Shown piece by piece: positions 30,016-37,970 of a stretch of 64,000 bases of DNA. Every line of letters starts with the position of its first letter. The first letter of the stretch is position 1. The notes beneath the pieces are model-generated. The model saw only the letters and a list, made by a program, of their open reading frames with translations. It was not told the DNA's origin and ran no database searches. The DNA comes from Allopusillimonas ginsengisoli (GTDB taxonomy: Bacteria; Pseudomonadota; Gammaproteobacteria; Burkholderiales; Burkholderiaceae_B). A program made the position numbers and the translations under genes. The stretch is from NCBI GenBank assembly GCA_005239165.1, contig RAPG01000008.1, forward strand, positions 62,001 to 126,000, in the 5' to 3' direction.

Positions 30016-30026
30016 GTTTACAGGCA
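29970..30026. repeat. Long imperfect hairpin at the left edge of the AT-rich block
   Basis: Outer arms TGCCTGTAAATAG (29970-29982) and CTGTTTACAGGCA (30014-30026) pair with one mismatch. Between them CTGCG (29993-29997) and CGCAG (30004-30008) pair round a 6-base loop, with GTT/AAC flanks. No T-run. It could be a regulator site, a palindromic mobile-element relic or a recombination site. Confidence 0.5.
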
Positions 30027-30237
30027 GCGTGATGACTTACCCGCATGAAGGCAAGTTATCGGCAGAATCAAGACTCTCCCACCGAGCTACGCAGCAGGTG
30101 ATGGCTATTCATCAGATAAATTCATGAATGCAGCAGTAAAAACTGTTTGTCTTATGGGTGGGTATTTCCTACTATTCAATGCACTAGTAAAAATATTTGC
30201 TGCAGCAGCCAAAGTGCGCAATTTTTGGGAAGAGGTC

Positions 30238-31506
30238 ATGGACACAAATCAATCGTTTATCAGTATTGCTTCGGATAGCGATTTTTCTATTCATAATCTA
30301 CCTTACGGCATCTTCAGTATTGCTGATTCAAGCCCTCGCGCGGGGGTTGCTATCGGTGAATATATATTGGATCTAAGCCTGTTAGAACAAGCAGGGCTAT
30401 TGCCCACCTCAGATACCCCTGTATTTAACCAAGATACATTAAACCCATTTATTGCTCTAGGCAAAGACCAGTGGCAGCAAACACGGGCGCGTTTACAAAC
30501 ACTGTTAGCTAAAGATAATGCCGAATTACGTGATAATCAAAGCTTGCTTGAGAAAGTCTTGGTTAAACAACAAGAAGCACGTATGCATTTACCAATACAC
30601 GTGCCGTCATATACCGATTTTTATTCCTCCAGAGAGCACGCATTTAATGTTGGCAGCATGTTCCGCGGCCCTGAGAATGCATTGATGCCAAACTGGAGTG
30701 AGCTGCCCGTAGGTTATAACGGGCGCGCCAGCTCGGTAGTGGTTAGTGGCACTAATCTGGTACGTCCAAGCGGTCAGATAAAAAGCGCTGATAGTAATCG
30801 ACCCGTTTTTTCTGCCTGTAAGAAACTCGACTTCGAGCTTGAAACTGGCTTTATTATTGGTGCTAACAATGCGTTAGGCGAGCCGGTTTCCATAGAGAAT
30901 GCTCACGAAAACATCTTTGGTATGGTGCTGTTAAATGATTGGTCAGCACGGGATATACAGCAGTGGGAATATGTGCCACTAGGTCCTTTTAATGCTAAAA
31001 CCTTTGGTAGCTCAATTTCGCCTTGGGTAGTGACCATGCTGGCATTAGAGCCGTTTCGCTGTGCGTCTACTAAGCAAGATCCTTTGCCATTGCCATATTT
31101 GCGTGAGTCGCGTGAAAGCAACTACGACATCAACCTTAGTGTGGCTTTCGAGGTTGAGGGCGAAGAAACTGTTATTTGCAATACCAACTTTAAATATATG
31201 TACTGGACAATGGCCCAGCAGCTTACGCATCACACAGTCAGTGGGTGTAATCTGCAAATCGGTGATCTGATGGGTTCAGGGACTATATCTGGTAAAGATA
31301 AAGATAGCCGTGGCAGCTTATTAGAGTTGACCTGGAACATGACTGAGCCGATTACCTTAAATAATGGTCAGACACGTTACTTTATTGAAAATGGTGACGC
31401 TATCATCATGCGTGGCTATGCCCAAAAGGGAGAAGTACGAGTTGGGTTTGGTGAGGTTCGTGGCGAGATACTACCCGAGCACAATTTTAATTTTGAGGCA
31501 AACTGA
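30238..31506 (+). CDS. fahA: Fumarylacetoacetase
   Basis: About 422 residues; hydrolyses fumarylacetoacetate to fumarate and acetoacetate, the last step of homogentisate-type aromatic breakdown. The ATG at 30238 is preferred (AGAGG just upstream, MDTNQSFISIASDSDFSIHN); a longer frame from 30124 adds a hydrophobic stretch foreign to the family. Recognisable: VPSYTDFYSSREHAFNVG (metal and catalytic His), KKLDFELETGFIIG, LLNDWSARDIQQWEYVPLGP, GSGTISGKD. Codon use is AT-rich compared with flanking genes. Overlaps maiA by one base. Confidence 0.95.
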   Translation: MDTNQSFISIASDSDFSIHNLPYGIFSIADSSPRAGVAIGEYILDLSLLEQAGLLPTSDTPVFNQDTLNPFIALGKDQWQQTRARLQTLLAKDNAELRDNQSLLEKVLVKQQEARMHLPIHVPSYTDFYSSREHAFNVGSMFRGPENALMPNWSELPVGYNGRASSVVVSGTNLVRPSGQIKSADSNRPVFSACKKLDFELETGFIIGANNALGEPVSIENAHENIFGMVLLNDWSARDIQQWEYVPLGPFNAKTFGSSISPWVVTMLALEPFRCASTKQDPLPLPYLRESRESNYDINLSVAFEVEGEETVICNTNFKYMYWTMAQQLTHHTVSGCNLQIGDLMGSGTISGKDKDSRGSLLELTWNMTEPITLNNGQTRYFIENGDAIIMRGYAQKGEVRVGFGEVRGEILPEHNFNFEAN

Positions 31507-32150
31507 TGATTAAGCTGTATGGTTATTTTCGAAGTTCAGCTGCTTATAGGGTTCGTATTGCTTTAAATCTAAAAAACATACCTTATGAATATATGCCGGT
31601 TCATTTAGTTAAAAATGGCGGCGAACAAAACAGTAGCAATTATAAGGCGCTTAACCCACTTAAGTTGGTGCCGACTTTGGTTGATGGTTCGGTTGTGCTT
31701 TCTCAATCACTAGCTATTATTGAATACCTTGAAGAAGCCTACCCTGAGGCAGTGCCGCTTTTGCCCAATGCCGTCCAGCAGCGTGCACAGATTCGTGCTC
31801 TTAGTCAGATAATTGCTTGTGATATCCACCCTCTGAATAATTTACGTGTATTACGTTACCTAGATCAGCAACTAGAAGTTAGCGATAGTGATCGCAGCCG
31901 CTGGTACGCTCACTGGGTACGCGTTGGCTTTGACGCTTACGAGCAGTTAGCACGCGAAAACCAAGGTAAATTTTGTATAGGCGACAGTCCCAGTATGGCT
32001 GATTGTTGCTTGATTCCGCAAATATACAACGCAAAGCGTTTTAACCTAGACTTAAGCGCTTATCCCAATATTTTAGAGATTTATTCGCATTGTGAAAGTC
32101 TGCCGGCTTTTATAAAGGCTGAACCAGAAAAACAACCAGACGCAACTTAG
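31506..32150 (+). CDS. maiA: Maleylacetoacetate isomerase (zeta-class glutathione transferase)
   Basis: 214 residues; glutathione-dependent cis-trans isomerisation of maleylacetoacetate (or maleylpyruvate) to the fumaryl form used by the upstream hydrolase. Zeta-GST motif YFRSSAAYRVRIALNLK with the active-site Ser-Ser at residues ~8-12, VPTLVDGSVVLSQSLAIIEYL for GSH binding, and C-terminal GDSPSMADCCLIPQIYNAKRF. Its ATG overlaps the fahA stop (TGATG), so the two are translationally coupled. Maleylpyruvate isomerase is the alternative activity. Confidence 0.93.
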   Translation: MIKLYGYFRSSAAYRVRIALNLKNIPYEYMPVHLVKNGGEQNSSNYKALNPLKLVPTLVDGSVVLSQSLAIIEYLEEAYPEAVPLLPNAVQQRAQIRALSQIIACDIHPLNNLRVLRYLDQQLEVSDSDRSRWYAHWVRVGFDAYEQLARENQGKFCIGDSPSMADCCLIPQIYNAKRFNLDLSAYPNILEIYSHCESLPAFIKAEPEKQPDAT

Positions 32151-32195
32151 TTTTAATCAGCTAACGACAGGGCTTTGACATTTAAAGTTAAATAA

Positions 32196-32459
32196 ACACG
32201 CCATATTGCTTGCCGTTGTAATGCTGCTAAAGAGACTGTTGAGGTGCTTGGTGTAACTGATCACAGTCTGTTCCACTTCTTTTGTTTTTTTGATCCTAAT
32301 GGCCATCGCCTTGAACAGATCTGTAACGATCCAAACGCTAATGAAGAGGCGGCATATATTACTGATGAGACGAAATATGAAATGTTCGAAGAGTGGATTA
32401 AGACGAAACATGCTCCTAGCTATACACGATTTTTGCATGCTTCGGAGTTGAATCAGTAG
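32196..32459 (+). pseudogene. C-terminal remnant of a VOC (glyoxalase/extradiol dioxygenase fold) protein
   Basis: The frame opens after a TAA at 32193 and has no convincing start. From about 32256 it reads HSLFHFFCFFDPNGHRLEQI then an acidic helix and EWIKTKHAPSYTRFLH, the usual last betaalpha module of VOC-family proteins. The first module(s) are missing, so it is broken. It lies between maiA and the P450 gene. VOC proteins often accompany aromatic ring-cleavage genes; a specific function cannot be given. Confidence 0.6.
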
Positions 32460-32496
32460 TTTTCTGCAATAAACATATAAACGTGAGGAGATCGCT

Positions 32497-34788
32497 GTGA
32501 GCACTATTACTACAGCGCAATCATCAGAATGTCCATTTCATGCCTCAGCTGATTTAGATCAGATGTCTAAAGATTTTGACATGTTTGGGCTTGAATATCA
32601 GAGTTGTCCTGCTACCGCTATGCAGAGTTTTCGGGAGGAGAAGCCGATTTTCTTCTCCGAAAAAATGAATTACTGGATAGTCACTAGGTATGAAGATATT
32701 CGTGAAATATTTCGCGATCCAATTACATTTTCTGCACGCAATGCATTAGAAAAGATAGCTCCTAATAGCGCCGAAGCAGACGAAATTCTTAAATCTTATA
32801 ACTACGGTATGAATCGTACACTCGTCAATGAAGACGAGCCGATTCACATGGAGCGTAGACGTGAACTGCTCGATGCTTTCGCCGCACCAAACTTAGAACA
32901 GTTACGCGAGCTCACTAAAAAACTGATTACTGAGGAAGTTGATAGCTTTATAGGCAAGGGGCAGGTTGATTTAGTTGCTACCTTGCTCTGGGATGTGCCT
33001 GTCATAGTCGCGCTAAAATTTCTGGGTGTGCCTGATGACGATATTGCCGTGCTGCAAAATTATGGCGTTGCTCACAAGGTAAACACTTGGGGGTGGCCAT
33101 CAGGAGAAGAACAAAAGCATGTGGCTACCAACGTCGGCAAGTTTTGGCACTATTCTGGTGAGGTGCTTGCTCGCATGAAGCAAAATAGCGAGGGTAAGTC
33201 GGGTTGGATGTACGACATGATTCACAAGAATAAAAGCAACCCTCGTGTCGTCACCGACAACTATTTGCACTCAATGATGATGGCTATTTTGGTGGCAGCG
33301 CATGAAACCACAGCTACTGCCACTGCTAATGCGATCAGGCATTTGCTGTTGCGTCCTAATTTATGGAAGAAGCTGCATGATCAACCTGAGCTGATTCCGG
33401 CTGCTGTTGAAGAATGCCTGCGTTATGCGGGCCCAATTGTGTCTTGGCGTCGTCAAGCCACTAAGGACGTTCAAGTCGCTGGCGTTGATATCAAAGAAGG
33501 CGATAAGCTGTTTTTAGTAATGGCCGCAGCAAATCGTGACCCTCAGCAGTTTGAAAATCCCGAAGAACTCGATATCCTACGTGATAATGCCAATGAGCAT
33601 TTATCTTTTGGATACGGTGCACACCAGTGCCTGGGGCGCAATATTGGGCGTTTGGAGATGTGTGCATTTATCGAAGAGTTGACTCGACGGATTCCCGATA
33701 TGAAGATAATGGAGCAAACATTTACCTCTTTGCCCAATACATCCTTTCATGGGCCCGAGGAACTTTGGGTGCGTTGGGATCCAAATGCTGTGGTACATCA
33801 CGCTAAAGAACAATCTACTTTCCCTATTGGAAACCCTGATAAACGCAGTATTGTTCGTAGCGCAAAGGTTGCAGCAATCAATAATGTGACCTCATCCATC
33901 AAGCGGATAGTACTCGAATCTGCCGACGATATTTTGCCCTTGCCGGGCTGGACACCTGGTGCACATATTGAATTATCTTTGCCAAATGGCTTAAAAAGAA
34001 AGTACTCTTTATGCCCTAGTGAGCAACCTAATCAATATACTGTGTTGGTCAAGCATGAGCCTGAAAGTGAAGGGGGCTCTAAGTGGATTCATGAAGAATT
34101 GCAAGTTGGTGATCAACTTTCAATACAAGGGCCAAAGAACTTCTTCAAGCTTGATACTGCAGCAGATAATTACCTGTTAGTTGCAGGTGGTATTGGTATT
34201 ACACCAATACTATCTATGGCCGCAGAGCTACATCAGAAAAACAAGCAGTTTGAGCTTATTTATTGCGGCCGCATGCGTGATAACCTTGCATATTGCGATA
34301 CCCCTGAGCAGTTTATAAAAGCACCGCAGTTATATATTTCTGGCGAAGGTAGGCGAGCTGATCTGCGGGCACTTATTAGCACTCAAAAGCCAGGTACTCA
34401 TATTTATGCTTGCGGCCCTGATCAGATGCTGGATGAGCTGGCGGCATTATCTGAAGAGTATCAACTTGGTCTGACTTTCGAACTATTTAGCTCAGCCAGC
34501 AGCATACTTGATCCAGAAAAGGAAACTGCCTTTGAGGTCGAGCTGATAGATACTGGAAAAACTTATCTTGTACCTAAAGATAAAACTCTACTAGAAGTTT
34601 TATTAGCGCACGATGTAGAAGTCACAAACGACTGTGAGGAAGGTCTTTGTGGTAGTTGTGAGGTTGTTGTGGTCGAAGGACAAATCGATCACCGGGATCG
34701 TGTGTTAACAGCACGTGAAAGACAAAGCAACACAAAAATGATGAGCTGCTGTTCTAGGGCTGTCGGAAAAGTAAAGATTAAACTCTAA
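32497..34788 (+). CDS. Self-sufficient cytochrome P450 fused to FMN/2Fe-2S reductase (CYP116B type)
   Basis: 763 residues, close to the CYP116B (P450RhF-like) length. Residues 1-440 are P450: I-helix AAHETTATA (~268), ExxR in EECLRYAG region, heme loop FGYGAHQCLGRNIGR with Cys378. Residues ~450-660 are a phthalate-dioxygenase-reductase-like FMN/NADH module (LKRKYSLCPSE, VAGGIGITPILSMA, YACGPDQMLDEL). Residues ~675-763 are a plant-type 2Fe-2S ferredoxin (CEEGLCGSCEV plus final Cys in MMSCCSR). One chain therefore takes electrons from NAD(P)H to heme. The family hydroxylates or O-dealkylates small aromatics; the native substrate here is unknown. AGGAGA precedes the GTG start. TRAP genes follow by 19 bases. 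Confidence 0.95.
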   Translation: MSTITTAQSSECPFHASADLDQMSKDFDMFGLEYQSCPATAMQSFREEKPIFFSEKMNYWIVTRYEDIREIFRDPITFSARNALEKIAPNSAEADEILKSYNYGMNRTLVNEDEPIHMERRRELLDAFAAPNLEQLRELTKKLITEEVDSFIGKGQVDLVATLLWDVPVIVALKFLGVPDDDIAVLQNYGVAHKVNTWGWPSGEEQKHVATNVGKFWHYSGEVLARMKQNSEGKSGWMYDMIHKNKSNPRVVTDNYLHSMMMAILVAAHETTATATANAIRHLLLRPNLWKKLHDQPELIPAAVEECLRYAGPIVSWRRQATKDVQVAGVDIKEGDKLFLVMAAANRDPQQFENPEELDILRDNANEHLSFGYGAHQCLGRNIGRLEMCAFIEELTRRIPDMKIMEQTFTSLPNTSFHGPEELWVRWDPNAVVHHAKEQSTFPIGNPDKRSIVRSAKVAAINNVTSSIKRIVLESADDILPLPGWTPGAHIELSLPNGLKRKYSLCPSEQPNQYTVLVKHEPESEGGSKWIHEELQVGDQLSIQGPKNFFKLDTAADNYLLVAGGIGITPILSMAAELHQKNKQFELIYCGRMRDNLAYCDTPEQFIKAPQLYISGEGRRADLRALISTQKPGTHIYACGPDQMLDELAALSEEYQLGLTFELFSSASSILDPEKETAFEVELIDTGKTYLVPKDKTLLEVLLAHDVEVTNDCEEGLCGSCEVVVVEGQIDHRDRVLTARERQSNTKMMSCCSRAVGKVKIKL

Positions 34789-34807
34789 CTTTATCAAGGA
34801 TATAGTG

Positions 34808-35842
34808 ATGATTAAAACAAAATTTGCCGCTATCTTAGCAACTGCTGCACTGCTTAGTGTGAATACTGGTGCTGTAGCGCAGGAGACTACACTTAACGTA
34901 AGTACATGGCTGCCACCTACTCATGTACAAAATAGCGTGGTTTGGCCAACCTGGGCTAAGTGGGTAGAAGATGCCACCGAGGGTCGTGTCAAAGTAAACA
35001 TTGAATACACTTCCAGTAACCCAACTCAGCTGTTTCAAATGGTTGAAGACGGCGTAACTGATGCAGCGTTTAGTTTTCACGGTTTCGTACCGGGGCGCTT
35101 CACTCTGGAAGAAATTGTTGAGTTGCCTGGCCTAGGCGTGAATGCTGAGGCTGCTTCGGCTGCCCATTGGCGTACTTATCAAAAATACCTGGCCCAGGCC
35201 AACGAACACGATGGTCTCGAGTTGCTGGCTTTGTTTGCTCATGGCCAAGGCGTTATACAAACGAATTTTCCGGTTAAAAGTCTTGATGATTTAAAGGGCA
35301 AAAAAATTCGTATAGGTGGCGGTGTTCAAGCCGAAATTGGCAAACGCTTGGAAATCACCCCAGTAGCTGCCCCAGGAAATAAAGTTTACGAGCTCATGCA
35401 AACAGGCGTGGTTGATGGGGTATTTATGCCTATGACTGAGCAAAAAGCCCAGCGTTTGGTAGAGGTTGCGCCTTATGTAACGATCATTCCTACTGGTATG
35501 TATATGGGTAGTTTTGTGATGTTTATAAACCCTGACTTTATGGCTTCACTAAGTCCTGCTGATGCCGAAGCAATTCGTAGCGTATCGGGTGAGCGTTTGT
35601 CTATCCTGGCGGGTGCAACATGGGATAAAGCCGATATTGAAGCTAAAAAATTCGCTAAAGAAAATGGCGGCACAGTGGTTGAGCTAGCTGCTGATGACCC
35701 TATGGCTATTGCTTATGTTGAAAAAACCAAAGGTCTTGATGAGGCGTGGCTAGAGTCCGTTAAGGACAAAGGTGTTGATGCCAAAGCAGCTTTGGAGATG
35801 CTAAGAACTGAGGCTAGGGCTTACGCTGCAAATCACAAATAG
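34808..35842 (+). CDS. TRAP transporter solute-binding protein (DctP family)
   Basis: About 344 residues with a Sec signal peptide ending AVAQE. The mature protein has the DctP fold (TTLNVSTWLPPTHVQNS; LDDLKGKKIRIGGGVQAEIGK; VDGVFMPMTEQKAQRL). Binds an organic acid in the periplasm for the Q/M permease downstream. AAGGA precedes a GTG at 34805 and the ATG at 34808. It follows the P450 by 19 bases, so the ligand is plausibly the aromatic acid entering this pathway; that is inference. Confidence 0.93.
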   Translation: MIKTKFAAILATAALLSVNTGAVAQETTLNVSTWLPPTHVQNSVVWPTWAKWVEDATEGRVKVNIEYTSSNPTQLFQMVEDGVTDAAFSFHGFVPGRFTLEEIVELPGLGVNAEAASAAHWRTYQKYLAQANEHDGLELLALFAHGQGVIQTNFPVKSLDDLKGKKIRIGGGVQAEIGKRLEITPVAAPGNKVYELMQTGVVDGVFMPMTEQKAQRLVEVAPYVTIIPTGMYMGSFVMFINPDFMASLSPADAEAIRSVSGERLSILAGATWDKADIEAKKFAKENGGTVVELAADDPMAIAYVEKTKGLDEAWLESVKDKGVDAKAALEMLRTEARAYAANHK

Positions 35843-35859
35843 CACTTTGGAGTCAGGTA

Positions 35860-36399
35860 ATGACTTTTATCTCATGGTTAAACACACACTATGAGGATAG
35901 AGGGCCAATGAAAGCGTTGGCCTTCTTTTTCGAGCTGATAGCGGCAATCGCTCTATTCGCCCTCATGGTACTTACTTGCATTGACGTCATAGGGCGGTAT
36001 TTTTTAAACCACCCCGTAATAGGCGCTTCTGAGCTAACGAAGATAGGCTTAGCTATTATTATTTTCGCAGTTATGCCTGTGGTGACCTGGCGCGGCGGGC
36101 ATATTGCAGTCGATCTGATTGATAATTTTTTACCCAAGGTGGTACTGCGTATTTTTGCGTTTGTATCAATGTTGATTATCTCTACATCACTGTACTTTGT
36201 CTCAATACGCATATGGGAACTTGGTGCACGTATGCTGCGACGCAATATTACAACTGATTTCTTGCACATCCAGAGTGGCTATGTCCTTCAGTGTATTGCC
36301 ATCCTCAGCTGGCTTACTGCCATAAGTGCCCTTATTTATTTACTATTGACAACCTTTAGGGCAAAACCACCAGAATCAGTATCAGGAGCAAAAGAGTGA
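35860..36399 (+). CDS. TRAP transporter small permease (DctQ family)
   Basis: 179 residues with four hydrophobic helices and the DctQ motifs CIDVIGRYFLNHPVIGASEL and PVVTWRGGHIAVDL. Small membrane subunit that assists DctM in sodium-driven uptake. Overlaps the large permease by four bases (GTGA). Confidence 0.92.
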   Translation: MTFISWLNTHYEDRGPMKALAFFFELIAAIALFALMVLTCIDVIGRYFLNHPVIGASELTKIGLAIIIFAVMPVVTWRGGHIAVDLIDNFLPKVVLRIFAFVSMLIISTSLYFVSIRIWELGARMLRRNITTDFLHIQSGYVLQCIAILSWLTAISALIYLLLTTFRAKPPESVSGAKE

Positions 36400-37721
36400 C
36401 AATTGTGCTTGTAGGGTTTGCTGTTTTGCTGCTCATGATATTGGTGTTCAGAGTACCAATTGCGTTTGCTATGGGTGTAGTTGGGTTTTTTGGTTTTGCA
36501 GTTCTGAATGGGCTGACCTGGGATAATTTTAGTGGCTTTAGGTGGGTGATACCGCTGTCCTTGTCAGCCAATCGAATAGCCGATACGGTGCAAGATTACG
36601 GTTTGTCGATTATCCCTCTGTTTATTCTTATGGGTAATTTAATTACACGTTCTGGGCTTTCCCAGGAACTGTACAACGCTTCGTATGCCTTTTTAGGCCA
36701 TAAAAAAGGTGGCCTTGCAATGGCCACAGTGGTGGCTTGTGGTGGGTTTTCTGCTGTGTGTGGTTCTAGCCTTGCGACAGCGGCAACTATGTCCAAAGTA
36801 GCTATGCCCCCTATGCGCAAATATGGGTATGCTGATTCATTGGCTACGGCCTCTATAGCTGCTGGCGGAACACTAGGCATATTGATTCCACCAAGCGTGA
36901 TACTTATTATTTACGGCTTACTTACAGAAACCAGTATTCGCGAACTATTTGCTGCAGGCTTGATTCCAGGTATTTTAGGCATATTTTTATATTTAGGGGC
37001 TGTTAAGTATACCGTGTGGCGTAACCCTAAAACTGGTCCGGCTGGTTCAGTGATGAGCTGGCCTGAACGTATCCGTGCACTGATTCAAGTGCGCGATATT
37101 TTGGGTCTGTTTATAGTTGTTATGGGCGGAATATATCTGGGCATCTTTACCCCTACAGAAGCCGCCGGTATAGGTGCAGGCGGTGCTTTTGTTATTGCCC
37201 TGTTGCGTCGCAGTTTAACCTGGACAACGCTTTTTCAAACCTTGGCAGAAAGCGCACGTACCTCAGCAACCTTATTCGCTATCATCATTGGCGCGCTGAT
37301 TTTCTCTGATTTTATAAACCGTGCAGGCTTGCCCAGTATGATGGTCGCCTTTGTGCAATCCTTAGATGTTTCGCCTATGGTTGTGATCATGATGATTTTG
37401 GGCATCTATATTGTTTTGGGTATGGTTCTAGAAAGCTTGTCTATGTTGTTATTAACAATACCCGTATTTTTCCCGATTGTGGCAGAGCTGGGATATAGCC
37501 TTGTTTGGTTTGGAATCGTTGCCGTAGTGGTCACAGAAATAAGCTTGATAACCCCGCCGGTGGGTATGAATGTGTTTGTCTTGAGTAGTGTATTAAAAGA
37601 TATCCGCACAGGAACAATCTTTAAAGGCATCTTGCCTTTTTGGGCTGCTGATATGGTTCGTCTCGCCCTGATCGTAGGTTTTGCTCAGATATCGCTATGG
37701 TTGCCTAATCTGCTTTATTAA
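36396..37721 (+). CDS. TRAP transporter large permease (DctM family)
   Basis: 441 residues, about a dozen membrane helices. GTG start overlapping the dctQ stop. DctM hallmarks: VPIAFAMGVVGFFGF, PLFILMGNLITRSGLS, the internal-repeat hairpin GGTLGILIPPSVILIIYG, IYLGIFTPTEAAGIGAGGAF and ITPPVGMNVFVL. It is the sodium-coupled transport subunit. Last gene of the AT-rich block; no clear terminator with a T-run follows. Confidence 0.94.
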   Translation: MTIVLVGFAVLLLMILVFRVPIAFAMGVVGFFGFAVLNGLTWDNFSGFRWVIPLSLSANRIADTVQDYGLSIIPLFILMGNLITRSGLSQELYNASYAFLGHKKGGLAMATVVACGGFSAVCGSSLATAATMSKVAMPPMRKYGYADSLATASIAAGGTLGILIPPSVILIIYGLLTETSIRELFAAGLIPGILGIFLYLGAVKYTVWRNPKTGPAGSVMSWPERIRALIQVRDILGLFIVVMGGIYLGIFTPTEAAGIGAGGAFVIALLRRSLTWTTLFQTLAESARTSATLFAIIIGALIFSDFINRAGLPSMMVAFVQSLDVSPMVVIMMILGIYIVLGMVLESLSMLLLTIPVFFPIVAELGYSLVWFGIVAVVVTEISLITPPVGMNVFVLSSVLKDIRTGTIFKGILPFWAADMVRLALIVGFAQISLWLPNLLY

Positions 37722-37970
37722 TTGTATTGGGAGGGGTTCACCAGCAAAGACTACAGGTTTGTATTTTAGGTGAACCGTCTCCATGCCGTCCATTAGGAAG
37801 AAATTAGCTTCAAAAGGATTTTTAATTACAGATGCGTTAAGTACTTGCTAGTACTGTGGGGCAGTCTTAGGCACACAAATGATCTTCTTACTTTAGGATG
37901 GCGTATAAGGGTTAAGGAAACAAATGGTCTAAGCCGAGGTGATCACGGACACGCAAATGACAACAACCGA
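37722..37970. other. Intergenic right margin of the AT-rich block
   Basis: 249 bases between convergent dctM and the ABC-F gene without a convincing gene. It contains an inverted repeat GGTTCACC (37735-37742) / GGTGAACC (37769-37776) but no T-run, and base composition returns toward that of the host around 37.9 kb. No integrase, IS end or tRNA seen. Confidence 0.5.

Noticed and set aside
29970..30026. Integron attC site
   Set aside because: The hairpin has long symmetrical arms, but lacks the RYYYAAC/GTTRRRY core boxes and there is no integron integrase or gene cassette pattern.
29939..30237. Plus-strand ORFs upstream of fahA, including an N-terminal extension of fahA from 30124
   Set aside because: Low similarity to anything known, and the ribosome-binding site and family N-terminus support a fahA start at 30238.
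32157..32504. 115-residue minus-strand ORF between maiA and the P450
   Set aside because: No family resemblance; the plus strand encodes a recognisable VOC C-terminus over the same bases.
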